From Iris pallida (lineage: Eukaryota > Streptophyta > Magnoliopsida > Asparagales > Iridaceae), in assembly GCA_029216955.1 (NCBI GenBank), contig JANAVB010012195.1, positions 894,857 to 958,856 of the forward strand: a stretch of DNA of 64,000 bases, written 5' to 3'. Of the stretch, positions 45,416-58,671 are shown piece by piece. The notes under the pieces are model-generated. The model did not search any database. It was given only the letters and a program-made list of their open reading frames with translations, and was not told where the DNA came from. Position 1 is the first letter of the stretch, and every line of letters starts with the position of its first letter. The position numbers and the translations under genes are program-made.

Positions 45416-46997
45416 CATGTCCAATATGAACTACAAGGCAAACTATGAGCAAGGACTATATATATATCAACTAGCATGCATGATTGAGCAAAACACATGT
45501 CAATAACCAACTAGTAAAGCTAGATAATGAGAGGAATAAACATGTAAATAAAGCTGTAGAGGGAGGCAAGGTATACTTGCCTGGTGGTAGCAATATGTCC
45601 CGCAAACAACTTATTAAATCAAATAGTCACAAAATATGAACTCCCGCAAATGCCTCCGAATGCTGAAACAAATATTGTCAACATTTTTAGAATAGTCAAA
45701 TTAGCTAGAATAGCCTGCCCATAAGTCCAATTCTGGACACAGGGGCAAAACGGTAATTTTAGGCCAAAACGATGTCCGCCATTAGATCCGTTTTGCACCA
45801 AAAAGCGTGCCAACAGCTACGATCTCTAAAGTCATCAAACTACATATCTACGGATCCAGTTTTTCGATACGAATCCAATCGTATGTCCAAAGTTGGATTT
45901 CGGTGGGCCGTGCACAAATTTGTCCGTTGAGTCGGGCCGCGGGCCTGCCAAAATAGCATTCCGGTCGACCTTCTCAGAATCGGACCAAACTTGGAATACA
46001 GGACCAGAAAAATGATACGGTTCTGTTGGTGCAAGTTTGTCCTGAGATGACAAATATACACATAGTAATTGGCTAGTTTGCAAAGAGGCAGATATGGTAA
46101 ATTTTGACGGATACGCATCAAATTCGTCGCGCACACGCAACCAATTCGAATTTCGTCAAATCACACACGTCCGCGAAGTCGATACGCACTTTTCGATGCT
46201 TTCGGTTCACAACCACGTCGTCCGGTTTGTCGGGACACACGTCGTATCGGGAAATTTCTAACTTTTTGAAAACAGTTCTTTGCGTTTTTCCCTAATTTTG
46301 AGACAGATTTAATCTAAAATTTTCTATATAAATAAATAAAGTATTTAAAGGGTTTCGTTGTTGGTTTGGTTGTCTACAACCCTGTTCTAGTAGATTTCAA
46401 AAACACCTATTATTCTGCCCAAATTCTTCCTTCTAGACCATGATGATGGGCTGTTTTGATATCCTATTTTGAACAGATTTTTGATGAACTTTGGGTCGAT
46501 TTATCGGACAATCTACCATGCTAAACTTTGATCTACTAGAAGGAGCTCGAAGGTGTTTATGTTGTGATCGAACCTGAGAAAGCGGTTGGAAGAACGGTTG
46601 AGCGAGGAGGTCATTTTCTTGCTGCAAAGTTGGCCTCGCAGGGGACTACTGCTGTCGTTTGTTGCTACTGCCGCGCACGTTTTTGGCCGTCTCCGATGAT
46701 GAGCGGCGATGGCCCCGGCGGCGGGTGGCACGCAGGGTGTCGGGAAGGGTGGCGCGCCATCAGGTGGAGTGCTGGGTTTAGGGTTTTTGATGTTTCGTTT
46801 CTTCATCTCTCTCGTATATATATGAAACGGAAGAGGCTTAGGGTCTGTGCAATTTTGGAAGCTTGGGGAATGCCTGGTCTCGGGCTCGGGCTGGCTGGGG
46901 TGGGTTTGCTACTGGTTGGGGCTGCTACTTGTTAGGTTTGGAGGGATTTAGCTCGCAGGTTGAGGTGCTGCTAGGCTTCTTTTGTTTCTTATTGGTA

Positions 46998-47488
46998 GTT
47001 AATATATATATATATATATATCTATGTACAATAGTTCCTTCACTATATGTATATATGTACATATATGATCCATAATTACTGATATAAAAACCATTTATAA
47101 TTAAAACATATTGTCTATATCTACCAACTTATTTTACATATATATGTCTTCATACATATGTGTGATAAATATATAGATAAAACATATAATATATATACAA
47201 TCAAGATTTAGAGAATAACTAAAACATATATATTTATTAATTATAACCATTGAAATTATAAATAAAATATTTGGGTATAGCTGTGAAGCACTATGTCTAC
47301 TTATTATAAATATATATATTTATACACAAGTATATACAGCCTAAATAAAATCCAAAATTCAAAATAACATTCTAAGAGGATTATTATCCTATTTCCAAGG
47401 TAATATAAATTTAAATAGCAAATAATGCATGTATTATATTTAATATAGAATTTATAGAAACTATTCACGAGACTATAAAAATGAACTA

Positions 47489-47548
<60 letters not shown>

Positions 47549-47551
47549 CTT
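46998..47551. repeat. AT-rich tract with (TA)n and (GA)n microsatellites
   Basis: (TA)n at about 46998-47021 and 47492-47521, the latter running into (GA)n to about 47549. This is the position of the huge AT array in the related gypsy-6 LTR. Confidence 0.85.
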
Positions 47552-48270
47552 CGTTGGTCGTACTACATGACTACCGGGGCTTGGGTTGGGTTTGGGTCAA
47601 GTCCGGACTAAATTTGTACAATCGGGTCTTCTAAAAGTTATAATATTAATAATTAATTAATTAAATCATTTATAGGGGTCATGTCACAACTTATCCTGAT
47701 TTTCCTAGTTAGAACACACATATGGCTTGGTCTTTCCTATCATGGCTAATACACTAGTCAAAGCACGCCACTGCACTATCCGTGTCATGATTTCTAGTCA
47801 TCTTGCACTCCAAAACTTAACCATGACTTAAAGCATTCTACCGTAATAATTAATTATTTATTTATAAAATTCCAAAAATTACCATTTAATTCAAATAAAT
47901 AATAAAAAATATTTTCAAAATTCTGGGAAGAGGAGTTACAAAATCCTAGGGTTGATCATGTATGACTTAACTCTTGCTAGTCTTTGCATTTTGTATGACT
48001 AGCTTTATGATCATCTGAATATGTAATGTTTGGGATGCCTTACTTTGTATGTTTGATGATCTAAAATCTTGTAACATTTATTTGCTTTCTTGAGATTGAG
48101 ATACTAGACTTATTCTTAACCATAAGAGACTGAAGGCTTGTAGATAAACCATCATGCATCTAGACAATCGTGACCGTATTGTGAGGTGGGTTGCACTTTA
48201 AAGTACGTAGTTAGCTGTGTCTATCCCCCGCTCTCCAGTATTCTGGTTCTGGGGTGTGACACGATTTAAG

Positions 48271-48288
48271 TGGTGGCCCATGCAGGTC
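48271..48288 (+). other. Gypsy-4 candidate primer binding site
   Basis: TGGTGGCCCATGCAGGTC starts 9 nt after the LTR end (spacer CGATTTAAG). Confidence 0.55.
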
Positions 48289-48455
48289 TTATAAGTCAAG
48301 CTGTGTGAGGATTTTACTAAATAGATGTCTCAATCAGCATTCGTCCTTGATCTCTACTCGTCCTTTCTATTCTTCTTGAATCTTGGCCTGATAAGGTGCT
48401 TTATCCTTGATATATCTTGGTTCTACCTTATTGTTCTCCATGTCATTTTCTTCAG

Positions 48456-49171
48456 TGGCATTGTTCCTGGTCCTACCGATCAGCTGGACGGAGCACTAGA
48501 TGTTAACCAGCAGCAGTAAGTGAACCAGCAACAATCTCGGGACCAAGCCCAGCACTCAGGGGCAGTCTCCCGAGTCATGCCTTTCGGGGATCCAGAGCTA
48601 CCAGTACAGCCAACCCAGCATACAGATGACAATAGAACCCTGATGGGACTCATCCGGGACTTGCTTGCATCACAAGATCGTCAGGGTGATGCTCTGCAGC
48701 AAACGGTACAAGAAGCTATGGGCAGAGTTAGTTATCAGGGGAACAATGTAGCTAACATCTTCAAGCGCCTGAACCCCTTTCTTTGACGGCAGTGAAGATG
48801 CTATTGCTACTGATGCTTGGCTTAAGGATATAAAGGTTATTCTAGAGGCAGCTCGAATTCCAGAGGAAGAGAAGGTGGTCGTTGTGTGCCTGCAGTTATT
48901 GGATTTAGTCCGCAGCTGGTGGGCGATGGAAGCAGTTAGCTTGGTGACGCCTATTATATGGGCGATATTCAGCGATAAATTTTAGACGAAGTACTTTGAT
49001 GCAGTAGCTCGGTATGATTTGCAGACAAGGTTTAGCAATCTCAAGCATATGGAAAGGACAGCCGATGGATATACGACTGAATTTTCTAGGCTTAGTCGGT
49101 GTGCTCCCACCTTGGTGGCGACTGAATTTGATTGAGCGCAGCGATTCTAGCAGGGACTCCACCTAGATATT
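48456..49171 (+). pseudogene. Gypsy-4 gag (truncated by gypsy-5)
   Basis: The frame starts behind TTTTCTTCAG as GIVPGPTDQLDG, homologous to gypsy-2. A TAA precedes NQQQSRDQAQHSG. Near 48780 a small deletion shifts the frame at FKRLNPF, then the Gag domain reads AIATDAWLKDI, LLDLVRSWWAM and YDLQTRFSNLKHMERTADGY. Stops at FxTKYFD (CAG to TAG), DxAQRF and RFxQGLHLD (CAG to TAG) are intact codons in gypsy-2. The sequence breaks off in HLDI at 49171, where the gypsy-5 LTR begins. Confidence 0.88.
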
Positions 49172-52100
49172 TGTAAGCCCGCTGAATTTAGGGTTAATTT
49201 TTTTTTCAATTTTCTAAATCAATTATTTACAATAAATATAGTTATGTGATTATTATTTTATTTAATATTATTTTTCGTGACTTTGACTTCTGGAGCGTCA
49301 GAGATGCCAATCTCTGAAAACTTTCTTCATGAGTTTGTAGTAGACAAGATTATTTTTATGTTGATATATCATGTTCTACTGAAACTTGTTCCCTTGTACG
49401 CTTTTTATATCGCACAACTTCGGGTTAATTTAGACCAATTGATCGTTGAATAATTATTAATTAAATTCCCACTCTTTTCTTTGATCATCGTATGCACGTT
49501 ACCGTGACTTTTAATTTAGGAGCACAAGACTAGTCGTTTTCTCGAAACCAACTTCTCGTGCATGATCTACTCGAGACACCCTACACTCATGACCTTCGTG
49601 TCCCACTAAGATACACCATCTTGTGCTTAATTTGCTTCGCACAACCTACTTGACACGAGACCCAATTTTAATTCAACCCACGGTGTCACATTTATTTTCG
49701 ACTTGAATTGGGGACACCCTTTCGACCCAAGCCTGTCAACCCAAAATATGGACACGGCCCACATTAAGCCTACTACCCACATGACACTTATGTCCCATTT
49801 AATTTAGCCCCTGCATGCTACTTATTTATCCGTGATCATACATACCTAAAATTAAATTATTTATTGCACCAAGTCTTTTTTGACCCGACCCGGCTCAACT
49901 AAACCCAACCCAAGCTTCATGTTACCCTTCATGAATACCCACACACTCTTTTTTCCTACAAAATATTAAACACCTAGTGTTCCTACTCCAAAATATTCAA
50001 TGTACAACCCTTTGATTAAATAATTAGAGAATGACCTATTTTATCTACATTTAAATCCTAGCCCTTGATTTTGCCTCCATTAATTAATCTCACCACATAT
50101 TTCCTACAGCCCAGTTCAACCCCACATCTCCTCATGACAACAAACACACCCCCTTCATATTGGCCGGCCCTAACTTTAATACGGAATCTCTCTCCCCCTC
50201 TTTTCTAAATAAATCACTCTCTTCCCCTATCCTTCAATAGCAGCCCCACCCTTCCTCCAAGGCCGAACACCTCTCCCTTCACAGCTCCTCTACAGCCGAC
50301 ACCATCACCATCATCATCAGCCGACACCACCACCATCTTTATTTTTATTTTCTCCTCCTCCTCCTCCTCACTACTTCATCACCATCTTCTTCTATCACCA
50401 CCACACCATCCTCGTGCACCCCAACTCTAGCATCATGTAACCCACGTGGCCAGAAGGCTGCGAGCAAAGCAACTTTGAGCAGCAGCATGCACAGCAACTG
50501 CGAGCAGCAGCAGCCGCGCGGTGGCAACCGTCGGCCAACCGCACGCCGCAGCGGCCACCACGTCGTCGTGCACCCCCACAACCACTCCTCCACGACCGTA
50601 GGTCTCCGGCGACCTCTCCTGGACAGCAGTCGACCTCCCCGATACGCAGCATAGGCGATTCGTACGTTTCGCACAGAATCCCGCCGTGACGCGCGCGAAA
50701 CTGAATTCAGAAAGTACGTTTCAGGACAACGACTTTGTGCACATTTTTCGAAAAATCTAACCGTTGGATTGACGAACACTTTACTCCATCATAATCTCGG
50801 TATATACCCCTTCACCCCTATCAAGTTTCATCTGTTAATTTTATCGTTTGATACATCAAAATCGGCCGCCAAGTTGACCGTTTAAATTGTATAATTTTTG
50901 GACAGTTTTGCGGAGCCATCTTCGTCGGCTCGTATCTCCGCCATCGCAGCTCCGTTTAGCGTGCTACCAGTTTCTGTGCACAGCCAGTATAACCCTTTTC
51001 CCGTTCCTTAAGTTTCGTTTCATTGTGAGCACGTTTGATTGGTTGAATTTGACACCAAAGTTGGTTGTCCGAATTCGTAATTTTCAACTTGTAAAATTCT
51101 ATTTTTGAACCCGGGACTCTGGATTTTTGAACCCGGGTCATTTTGAGATCGGCTCATCAGAATCCAATTTCGGATATACCGTTGAGTTCGTATCGTTATT
51201 CTGGACTCGTTGACATATAATTTGCTGAGTTTTGAGGACATTGGCTCCGATACGCTTTTTCGTACAAATCGAAATTTCAATATCCTGGTCAACGGACCAA
51301 TTTGAGATCGGGTCAACGAAATCCAATTCTGGATATACCGTTGGATTCGTATCGTCATTCTGGATTTGTGAACATATAATTTGTTAGGTTTATTGGACTA
51401 GTATTCTTGCACATTTTTTGGTACAAAGCGGGTCCGACATGGACACCGTTTTGATCCAAAATTATCTTTTTATCCATGTGTCCAAATTGGACTTATGGAT
51501 AGGCTATCCTAGCTAATTGGACCATTCTGGACACGTTGGTGATGTTTGTTTCATCATCCGACAATATTTGTAGATATTTCTCTGTGTATCACCTTTTATT
51601 ATAATTAATTCTTATTATATTCATATTTCGGAATTAGTACAACGAAACTGAGATCAGTCGATTCCAGTGATCTCATATTACTGAAATTGACAAGATGACC
51701 ATGTGAATCACTATGATAAGATTATTAAACCTTAACGTTGATTATCTTATCTCGATTTACGTGTTGTAGGTTTCGATGTAAGAATAACGATGTGTAACTT
51801 GATATTTTAATTCTTATATTAGAGTTGATCCTGTTTGACCAAGATATATGGTATCTTGGTAGATAAATGTTAGAAATATGATACTTAGACTAGTTTTGAC
51901 CTCAATTGACCAAGTTTGACTGTTTTGACCAAAAGTCAACGACAAGACAACACTTGGCCTAGAATTGACTAGAACTTGACCAGAGTTGACCAGTTGACCA
52001 AAAGTCAACTGTGAGACAACCATTAGCCTAGTTTGAACCTAGTTTGACTTTGTGTAACCTAATTTGACCTAGTCTGACTTTATGCAACCTATTTTACTTA

Positions 52101-53434
52101 GTTGACTGAGTTTGACCTAGATTACATAGCTTACATTATATAATGATGCCTAATATTGTTGAACCCTAATTAGCCTATATATATCTCATCTTTAGGTCTA
52201 TGACATCACTTGAGCATCGACCCCATTTGACAGCTCAGGACCGCAGGCGAGTACATTCTCTGATAGCAGTTCCTTGTCTTGATATCTTCTGTATTCGATT
52301 CAGTTATAGTGTTTTACTTGATTCTTGTCGTGATGGTGCACGGACTAGTATACGTCGGATCCTGGCATGAGATGTTATTCCTGGACTTTCTTAGTATATT
52401 GGTACATTATTCGATCTTGTTTCTTGTACTTGTATAGACACTGATTCCTAAGGGGGATTAGCTACCCTCTTGGAGAATCCCATGTCATGACGTGCTATGT
52501 CCGGATCCATATACTATTCGGAGATGGGGAGTTATTATAGGTTATGTGATCAATACCCCCATGTCACTATTTTTTGTGCTTGCGTCACCCTCACTGCACG
52601 TAGGGTGTAGCGAGATCTTATATTTCTTGTGCTCGTTTTCCATGTTGGCCGGCTGGACCCTTCTTGAGATTTTTCTGTGATAGCCGGGCCAAATGGAACA
52701 GCCTGATCTTGACCCAAGCCGATCACATAATGCTATAATATCTCAAGGCATATTTTATGTTTACATTATACATCAGATATTCCTGTATTGTTCTACTTTC
52801 TTGTACGTTACACCCTGACATGATTTCCAGTTTATATATCATGTTTTACTTACAATCTTGATATATCATCTTGTATTCCATTATGATTGTCTCTTACAAT
52901 ATTTGTCAATACTATAGAACTATTGTTGGAGGTGTACTTGCTCATTTTCCTGATAGAATAATTGTTGATGTTTACAGAGGACATGTTGGCTGATTGTTCT
53001 ACATTTTACGGGTATAGCCAGGATAGAGATTTTATGAGACATTACCCTTGGTGCCAGAAGAGGATTTACCTCATGCTTAGACTGTTAGATAGGTTTGACT
53101 GGACTGCGTTCCAGCTAGTATTGAGACTTATGTTATATGTTATATTTTGGAATTTTTGTGTTATATCTTTAACCCTAAACTGTGTTGTGACTTCGTATCT
53201 TTTTCATTTCATATATTTCTATCATATCTTTATGATATTCGTGCCTATCTTCCTTAGATGTCTTGTGATTGGATTGAGATTATATACCTCCATGCGTAGA
53301 TGACAGGTACATATATATTGTGTCTAGATGCTATACTTTTTAGTAGACCTATACAGCGTTCTACCGTCAATTTTGCGATGTAGGCTGGACGTACCCACAT
53401 GCTCGTTTCCCTAATCAGGGTGTAGGTCGTGACA
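49172..53434 (+). mobile_element. Gypsy-5 5' LTR
   Basis: About 4.26 kb, TGTAAGCCCGC...GGTCGTGACA, followed 8 nt later by TGGTAGCCCATGCAGGTC. Its 3' part shares landmarks with LTR-3 (GCAGGCGAGTACATTCTCTGAT near 52229; the W-box cluster), so it belongs to the same broad family. 50340-50660 is GC-richer with CAG/CTG-type words. ORFs inside (for example 50345-50779) show no domain. The proposed TSD atatt on the left cannot be checked because the right end is outside. Confidence 0.75.
51833..52125 (+). promoter_or_regulatory. W-box cluster in gypsy-5 LTR
   Basis: Around fifteen TTGACC/TTGACT or GTCAA words in about 290 bp, several as TTGACCAAAAGTCAA palindromes. They lie about 1.3-1.6 kb before the LTR end, similar to LTR-3. 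Confidence 0.55.
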
Positions 53435-53721
53435 TATTTTTGTGGTAGCCCATGCAGGTCAGAGTCGCAACTAGTACGATTTCGTAGTGGTGCTCGACTT
53501 AGAGCGCTGCTACGAGCCTGCTATTAGGATATATGTAATAGGCTATATATGGAGTTACTCAATCACAGTTAGGAACTCTTGATAGATTCTAGGTATAACC
53601 CCTGAGAATCTTATTTCGAAAACTCTTGAGTCTATTCCCACTTGCTTTCGCTCATCCTGATCTTGAATATCTGCCTGTTATCAAACCTTATTCCTGCACT
53701 AGGATGAGTTTATGGACCCTC
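53435..53721 (+). other. Gypsy-5 leader, first part, with PBS-like motif
   Basis: TGGTAGCCCATGCAGGTC at 53443-53460 differs by one base from the motif in gypsy-1, -2 and -4. The rest is non-coding leader until the solo LTR insertion (TSD ccctc, 53717-53721). Confidence 0.6.
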
Positions 53722-56700
53722 TGTCACGACCCGCACCCTAGAGTAAGGGCACGAGAAGTGGGTACGTCCAGCCTACACCGTAGTGTCGACGGTATAACGC
53801 TGTCCTAGGTCAATCATCTAACAATATATAAGGTACATGTACAGTATGTACACTCCGAATGGAGGTGACATAGCAGAATACAGTCTCAATCACATCTAAG
53901 GTAGAAATGATAAGATAGATAGATAGATATAAAATGAAATGAAATCCACAGAGGTACAACCAGATAGAAGTCTAAGTGTCTAAAATATCACAAATCCAGA
54001 TAACATCTCAAATCTCAATATACAGTAATCCATAGAGTAATATAATAAAAAGACATCCTAGACTAAGGGTGTGTCATCCTTTGCTAAGGGGTCCTGCTGC
54101 TGGTCAAGGTCACAGCAGTCCTCTAGGGTAGTCCCATAATATGTGGGACAGCATGCCTCGTCCTCATCCTCTGTAATATTTTTAACAGGTCCAGTCAGGA
54201 CACGAGTGAGCACAATACATCTCAACAAATTATAACAGGTTAGGAAATATAAACATACTAGAGAGTAAGATACATAAAACTGAAGAACAACATAATGTAA
54301 AAGAGAGACTGTAAGTAAATATCTACAATATATAAGAGAGCTAATCAGTGCTAGTGATTCCGAGTACAAGATGAACGTGTGAACAGCTTGAGGGTGATTC
54401 ATGACTATACTAAAGAGTTGATTCATGACTATTCTACTTTAGAATTATTTACATGTTTAGTTTCTACTCCCCCATCCCCAATCAATACACAAGGATCCAG
54501 TGAAGTTACGTTAAGATTCATGACTATACTGCTGGCCTATAAAGGGTAATTCAAGAGTGATTCATAAATAGATTCGTGAAGGCTCTGTGATTCATGAGCG
54601 TACAGGAATCACAAGCTGATACATGAAGATTCATGATAATAGAAACATGAGATACATGATGTAAGTAAAACACACGAGACATGAGTATCTGATGCTCCCG
54701 AGGGGGATAACATCTCATGAAGGGATCCATATAGTACTAATACGTGATACCAACGTGTCAGCATCAAGTAAAGTAATCTAAAGCAGGAAATATAATCCTA
54801 AACAAGATATGAAATGATCAGAGAATGTACTCGCCTGGTATCCTGAATATCTGAAGAGAATATACTGTCCGAGGAGTGGTATCTATCTCCTATAGAATAG
54901 TACAAGTCACTACATGTCTAAAATAATAAAATAGACTGCTACAATGCATCTACATGATGTTTGGGGTCAATCTAGGCTAAAGTCAACCCTTGGTCAACTC
55001 TAGTCAACTCTAACAGTCAAACTAGGTCAACTCTAGTCTAGTTAGGTCAAACAAGGTCAAACAAGATTAAACTAGACTAGGTTGGTCTAACCTAGGTTTA
55101 ACAAGTCAATCTAGGTCTCTAACCAACATACCATACAAGTCACACAAGTCTAGTACCATAGCCTAAACTATACCTCACATATAAATAAAACCATATATGC
55201 ATATATTATACAAATCAATATATGCCACATTCACATTTATATATATACATGTAAATATACATATAGGGTAGCTATATAGGAATAGGTACTAGATTAACAC
55301 ATACATATGTACATGTAGAGAAATAGACATGTGTGTGTGTGTATATGTGACAGAAAAAACAATAGAGTAATGTGTGTGTTTAAATAGCAGTGGATAGGTT
55401 AGTGTGTGTGTGGTAAACAGTGTGTGTGTGTGACATTGTGACAGAAATTAAATAGGGTGATGTGTGTATGTGAGTTAATGTGTAATAACAGTTTTCAGAT
55501 TTTGTGTGTGTGTGTGTAGGCTATATGTGTTCCCAGTTTGTGACAGTGTCAATGTGTTTGCAAATCCCAGTTTTCAACAGTATGTGTAAGGGGGAACAAA
55601 TCAGTGCGTGTGTACTTATCATAAATGTGTGTGGACATGAACCAATGTGGTTCTCAGAATGTTAGATAGGAATGTGTCAATAGAGAGTGTGTGTACAGTT
55701 CAGTGTAATGTGGATAGGTTAGTGTCAATTGGATGGGTGTGTGTACAGTTAAATCCCTGTAATGGCAGTGCAATGTGTGTGGTGATTCCCTTATATGTGT
55801 GTAATGGAGAACAGGGAAGAGAGTGTGATAAACTCAGGTTTACATGGTACGTCTATGACAGTTTACATATAACAGTTAACTGTTATCAGCTAACACATTA
55901 GTCCAGTCCCAACCAATTCGAAATCCTATCACCCAAATTCCTACACAATCATAAACTAAACATTTGAACAATCTAATATATATATATATATGTAGGTAAA
56001 CTAATCCTAATCATTAAACCTCAATAAGTCAGTTAAAAGTGTAATTAAACTCATAAAAATTAAATCAGTGAAGTGTGTATCAGAGAAATAGAGAAAATAT
56101 AAATTGACAAATTAAAACATGTTAAAATCTAATTTAATGGTTGGTAAACCATGTGTCAAGTGTGTACGTGTTATGGCACATATTCATGTCCAACCAAGTG
56201 GACACAATCGTGTCCAAGACACTAAAACACACACAAATACGATCCTGCACAGAGCAGTCTCGTACGGTGAATCCACGAGTTCGTGAACACGACACAGTGC
56301 ACCAAGTGTCACGTGTACATGCCTACGTGTTCGTCTAGGGTAGGTCTACATGTCTAGGACCCTGATTCGTGTCTAAGTGGTGTCATGTCTGAGTTATCAT
56401 AGCGTATCAGGGAACAAAACCCGTGCGCTGCAGTCCAATGTAAGACCAGTGCACCACGAATACTGTGTCCGATACGACACGAACAGGTCTAAGAGTTGGG
56501 GACTGACTTGTCAGTCAGTGCCCCCTCCTCGACACTAATTTCTAGGCCACCACGTGTCCTGTACAATAAGCACTAGGGCCCGAGTAGCAGGACAGTGCAC
56601 GTTGTCCTGAACAGCAAGTTCGTGTCCTCGTGTGGACACGACACGACACGAAAATCACAGATCAAGGACATAAAATCAAACACTACACATAGCGCTACAA

Positions 56701-57527
56701 ATTCAATCAAACACATTTCAAAAATAATAAAAAATATACGAGTGTGGCATTTCATCAAACACTTTCCTATACACTATGATACGTGTCCGATACGGACACC
56801 AAAAGGACACGTTTTCAACCCAAACTTTAGGGACAGCTAGGGGACACCTAGATCTAGCCTAATATGCAAAGAAAACAGAATATTAGAACAATTTGAGGAG
56901 TTTTACCTATAGTTGCAAATAGCAAAAAAAAAGCTTTAAATGAGGGATTTCTCCTTGCTAGCCAAATGCTCCAAATTGACCCCAAGCTGGGATTAATCTC
57001 CATAAAAAGAAAATAGGAGAGTATTAGGCTCTATTGCAAGAAACTAGAGTGGAAAAGGTTTTAAAATGAAGAATCTATGGATTGGAAAAGAATGGACAAA
57101 CCTTTCTTTCTCTATGTGCTCTTTCAATACAAAAGAGACAAGAACAATGGAAGAGAATACTTATAGGGAGGGGATCCCTAGGTTGGCTGGCCACATAGTG
57201 AAAATTAGGGTTAGGGTTAGTCCAATGGGCTATGGGCCTACTAGCACTAGTCATGAAATCAATTCTCTAGTCTCAAGCCTATGAACCAAATCACTAATCC
57301 TCCTATTCAAATCTTGATTTCTAAATGACTAACTTAGATTGACTTAAGTTAGACTAGGGTCTCATCATGCTAACCTAGTCACTATAGCTAGGGTTAACAC
57401 CTAGGTTTGTCTCCAAAGTCTCAACTAGTCAAAGTCAAAAATCACAATCACCAATTTAATAATTTAAAATAATTTCAAAAATTCACAAATGACCAAAATA
57501 CCCTCAATCTAAAATGTGGTAGTGACA
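53722..57527 (-). mobile_element. Solo LTR, 3806 bp (LTR-3 family), minus sense
   Basis: Plus-strand ends TGTCACGACCCGC...GTAGTGACA. Flanks ccctc (53717-53721) and ccccc (57528-57532) are a TSD with one mismatch. The reverse complement is collinear with LTR-3: terminal block, conserved short ORF (54058-54426), inverted W-box cluster (54960-55090), a GT-rich stretch (55330-55540) and GACACG cluster (56150-56830). No coding domain, so a solo LTR. Confidence 0.85.
54058..54426 (-). other. Conserved short ORF in LTR-3-family LTR
   Basis: Minus-strand counterpart of 32665-32937, with shared SYSL.CLYFLT, VLTGPV.NI and DLDQQQDPLA. A hydrophobic N-terminal half precedes a D/E-rich tail. No known family. 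Could be leader sequence. Confidence 0.3.
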
Positions 57528-57532
57528 CCCCC

Positions 57533-58671
57533 GAGAGAACTAGAAAGTAGAAGGTGAACCTATAACCATTTAGGTTGGGATTTTTTCTAGACTATATATT
57601 CAAGGAATTTTGAATCTTGACCTAGATAATATCTTTGGGATAACCCTTGTGAATCTCTTTCTAAACCCTATCTCGAAATATGTTTTTGCTTGCCCCATTT
57701 ACTTTTCCTTGATTTATCGTTGACTTTGATTCCTGAATTTCGTTATTGACTTTGATCTTGCATCGAGATAAATTTTGTGGATTGAATTAAGGTATATCCT
57801 GATAAGGTAAATGTCTGCTTTATTTATGGAGTTTAAAATTTATCGCCGTCATACTAGCTAGCATGACAAGGACATAGAGCCTGATTTTAGATATGCTTAT
57901 CCTAGTTATAAAATTTGGATTTTCTTACAGCCATACCGGTTGGCATGGTAAGAATTCTAGATGACATGATTTTATGGTATATACCTTAGTTGTGGACTCT
58001 ATCGTTTATTGTAGCAATGCTTACTGACGTGCGAAAATTCTGGCAACATGATTTCAGAAAGACGTGTATGGCTATCAGATTATATCTTAAATCGGATCAC
58101 TTCGTTATGACCAGATGAGCAAGAACGAATTCTTATCATCATTCTCTCCATCTTGATTAACTCTGTCTATCTACAGCCACAATTAGGATTTTTTTCAACA
58201 TGATTGTTTTGTTTCCATCTTTCCTATGATTTGACTAAACTCTTCTTCGCTAACCTCTTGGGTAATTCTTCTCGTCATTCTCGGTAATTGCTGAAAGTGC
58301 CTCAAGGATTGATTCAAGAAAAGTTTAAAAAGTATGTTTATCCTTATATTACGGAATCGGGAGTTTGCATCCAGAGAAATATTGGCGAAGCATGACTTCA
58401 GATAACGACATCATGGTTAAATATGTTTCTCGAATTCTACTTGGACCACTCCCTAAGCATCTTGACTGACATCTTCTTCTTTACTTTACAAAAAATTAGT
58501 TTGAAAATATTTTACGGATTTGGCCAAGTTAAGTTCAGGAACCTATATTATCTGGTGTGGCAGCTGTGCACTGCAGCCATCCGTCGTATTATAGAACAAG
58601 GAAGTTAATCGTAGCCAGATGCACACTAGCGCGATAGTAACTTCATGTGACATGATTAAGGAGGTATATGG
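57533..58671 (+). other. Gypsy-5 interior, second part (no gene seen)
   Basis: About 1.1 kb between the solo LTR and the gypsy-6 LTR. T-rich, without Gag or Pol motifs in any frame I read. By position it continues the gypsy-5 leader or 5' interior. Confidence 0.45.

Larger units (their letters stand above)
44520..47940 (-). mobile_element. Solo LTR, 3421 bp, TSD aaatc (gypsy-6 family)
   Basis: Plus-strand ends TGTCATGACCCGC...AGGAGTTACA; perfect TSD aaatc at 44515-44519 and 47941-47945. The joined flanks restore the AGATCCTAGGGTTGATCATG sequence seen intact in gypsy-2 (about 23176). It shares several blocks with the gypsy-6 LTR, for example GTTGGATTTCGG.GGGCCGTG. It holds two local tandem repeats and microsatellites, and no coding domain. 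Confidence 0.9.
39938..48261 (+). mobile_element. Gypsy-4 5' LTR, interrupted by two solo LTRs
   Basis: Runs from TGTCACTCCCG to GGGGTGTGACA. Removing inserts 40761-43140 and 44520-47940 with their TSD copies leaves about 2.5 kb. In place of the AT-rich 60-bp array of gypsy-2 it has a GC-rich repeat (about 40515-40760 and 43146-43265), while both flanks still match gypsy-2. Confidence 0.85.
39938..49171 (+). mobile_element. Gypsy-4: chromovirus, 5' LTR and gag only in window
   Basis: Related to gypsy-2: similar LTR landmarks (promoter/leader with CCCTAGGCAAG.GCAACTTGC, TAGCTATTTTCTAGC, CCGCTCTCCAGTATTCTGG end), the same PBS-like motif and homologous gag. The LTR is interrupted by two solo LTRs and gag is cut by gypsy-5 at 49171. 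The remainder is presumably right of the window. Confidence 0.85.

Noticed and set aside
46564..46935. ORFs in the GC-richer part of the solo LTR as possible host genes
   Set aside because: They lie inside an LTR bounded by a perfect TSD, are short and show no recognisable domain.
50345..50779. Arg-rich minus-strand ORF
   Set aside because: Shadow of a GC-rich segment with CAG/CTG words inside the gypsy-5 LTR; no family match recognised.
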